Shown: one piece after another, positions 63,212 through 64,000 of the stretch
Position numbering within the stretch: the first letter of the stretch is position 1
How the letters are laid out: every line of letters starts with the position of its first letter
NCBI GenBank assembly: GCA_043228905.1
Contig: JBHGNT010000018.1
Coordinates: forward strand, 9,920,001 to 9,984,000
Length of the DNA: 64,000 bases
Direction: 5' to 3'
Origin: Azolla caroliniana
Taxonomy: Eukaryota > Polypodiophyta
Notes under the pieces: model-generated
Told to the model about the DNA's origin: nothing
Seen by the model: the letters and a program-made list of their open reading frames with translations, nothing else
Database searches by the model: none
Position numbers and translations under genes: made by a program

Positions 63212-64000
63212 CTAAGGGTTACAATGGTTCTTCAGGAAGTTGTTCTGTAGTTTGTTGCTGATGTTGTTCCTCCTCCTGCTGTTCTTGTGATTGTGGCTGC
63301 TCTTCTTGCCGCTCTGGCTCCGGTTGTGGCTGCTGCTGGTTGACGTTCGTTGCCTGTGGCTTCTCGGTCTTACTGGCTCTGTATCCATTTCCGTCTCAAC
63401 TGGTCTTACCGGCCCTTCCTCCTTTTCCAGCTCTACCGATCTTGGCATCTCCTGGTTCTATTGTCCGGCATGCAATGGTTCCTACGGATGATCTTCTTTT
63501 AGCGGCTCCTCTTGAGTACTATCTGGTTGGCTTCCCCTGGCTTTAACCAGCATTTTTTTTGAAGATGGCTCCTCATCACTGATGCTAATCACCGCAGTTT
63601 TCTTGGCCACTTCTTGTCGTCGCCATTCTCGTTCGTACTTCTCGAAACGGAGTTGGTTGTCCAACTGGTCATCATCCAGTTGTGCCACCAATTGGCATAC
63701 CACCACCCTCTGCTCATCAGCCAAGGATATGAAATCATCTGCCAGTTCCTCTTTTATTGCTTCAATGCTTTCTTTATCCAGGATGTAAACTTTGTCGCCC
63801 TCTTTCCGTTGGTTCTCCGCATCTACCCGCAGCAACTGCAGCTCTGCTGCCTGCTTAGCCCACTTTGACCACCATTGTACTAAGCTTTCTTCCACCAATT
63901 GCTTCGTTCGATTCCTCCATGCCAGTACGATTTCCCGGATCCGCCCCAACCCCATCTTCGACTTGTTTTCCGCAACCTGTTTTTAATCCTTCAATTATTT
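63212..64000 (-). pseudogene. Gypsy-4 accessory ORF, C-terminal part
   Basis: One minus-strand frame from about 63955 down to the TAA/TAG region at 63212, interrupted by TGA at 63482 and a TAG near 63455. The first part is strongly helical and charged: EESLVQWWSKWAKQAAELQL, RVDAENQRKEGDKVYILDKE, then QLDDDQLDNQLRFEKYEREW. After DEEPSSKKMLVKARG it becomes Glu/Pro/Arg-rich and ends in a Ser/His/Asn-rich stretch (SHRQRTSTSSSHNRS). It aligns with the Gypsy-3 tail on both sides of the LARD, which is the best evidence that the three Gypsy-3 pieces are one ORF. No known domain was recognised. Confidence 0.6.

Larger units (their letters stand above)
62736..64000 (-). mobile_element. Gypsy-4, 3' end (accessory ORF and 3' LTR)
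   Basis: Minus-strand element entering from beyond base 64000: accessory ORF C-terminus (64000-63212), the pre-LTR signature (about 63126-63170) and the 3' LTR (62736-63123). It lies next to the truncated RT of Gypsy-3. Insertion into Gypsy-3 is possible but cannot be shown from one end. Confidence 0.65.

Overview
No host gene, rRNA operon, functional tRNA or CRISPR array was found. The window is a dense graveyard of nested retroelements of the kind that fills intergenic DNA in large land-plant genomes. Plant origin is inferred from three things: Ty1/copia elements with initiator-Met tRNA primer sites, Ty3/gypsy elements, and 5S-rRNA-derived modules whose internal promoter boxes match plant 5S. 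A Penelope-like element and the unusual gypsy types hint at a non-flowering lineage (bryophyte, lycophyte, fern or conifer), but the species cannot be named from this sequence.

Layout. (1) 1-1226: 5' end of a minus-strand Copia (family C1). It sits directly behind the FLDD active-site motif of an old minus-strand gypsy (Gypsy-1, 1227-5066). (2) 5067-14520: an old plus-strand C1 element (Copia-B). It is interrupted by Copia-1 (6334-11974) and by a solo Gypsy-1-type LTR carrying a 22-bp tandem array (12816-13974). (3) 14521-15627: a minus-strand C1 deletion derivative. (4) 16734-44230: one old plus-strand Copia (Copia-A). Copia-2 (17177-29281, itself holding Gypsy-2), an insertion at 31524-37075 (holding Copia-3) and the young Copia-4 (37764-43187) split it. 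Target duplications CAAGA, GAAGT and TCTTC let the Copia-A reading frame be followed across these junctions. (5) 45233-48982: a decayed Penelope-like reverse transcriptase between inverted 5S-derived modules, flanked by two direct copies of a tRNA-derived SINE-like module. (6) 49975-62692: Gypsy-3 on the minus strand, split by a non-autonomous LTR element (LARD, 50934-53879) and by Copia-5 (54253-60113). (7) 62736-64000: the 3' end of Gypsy-4.

Two observations stand out. First, Gypsy-2, -3 and -4 appear to share a long accessory coiled-coil ORF downstream of integrase. The LARD inside it carries the same roughly 45-nt signature upstream of its 3' LTR, as expected of a dependent partner. Second, the Penelope-like element is bracketed by inverted 5S-rRNA-derived modules with conserved Pol III promoter boxes, one of them joined head-to-tail to a tRNA-type SINE module.

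Nearly all coding regions are broken. Copia-4 is the freshest: its polyprotein has one in-frame TGA, and its LTRs differ by about five substitutions plus repeat-number changes. Element names here are local labels, not database names. All identities and boundaries were read by eye, without alignment software.
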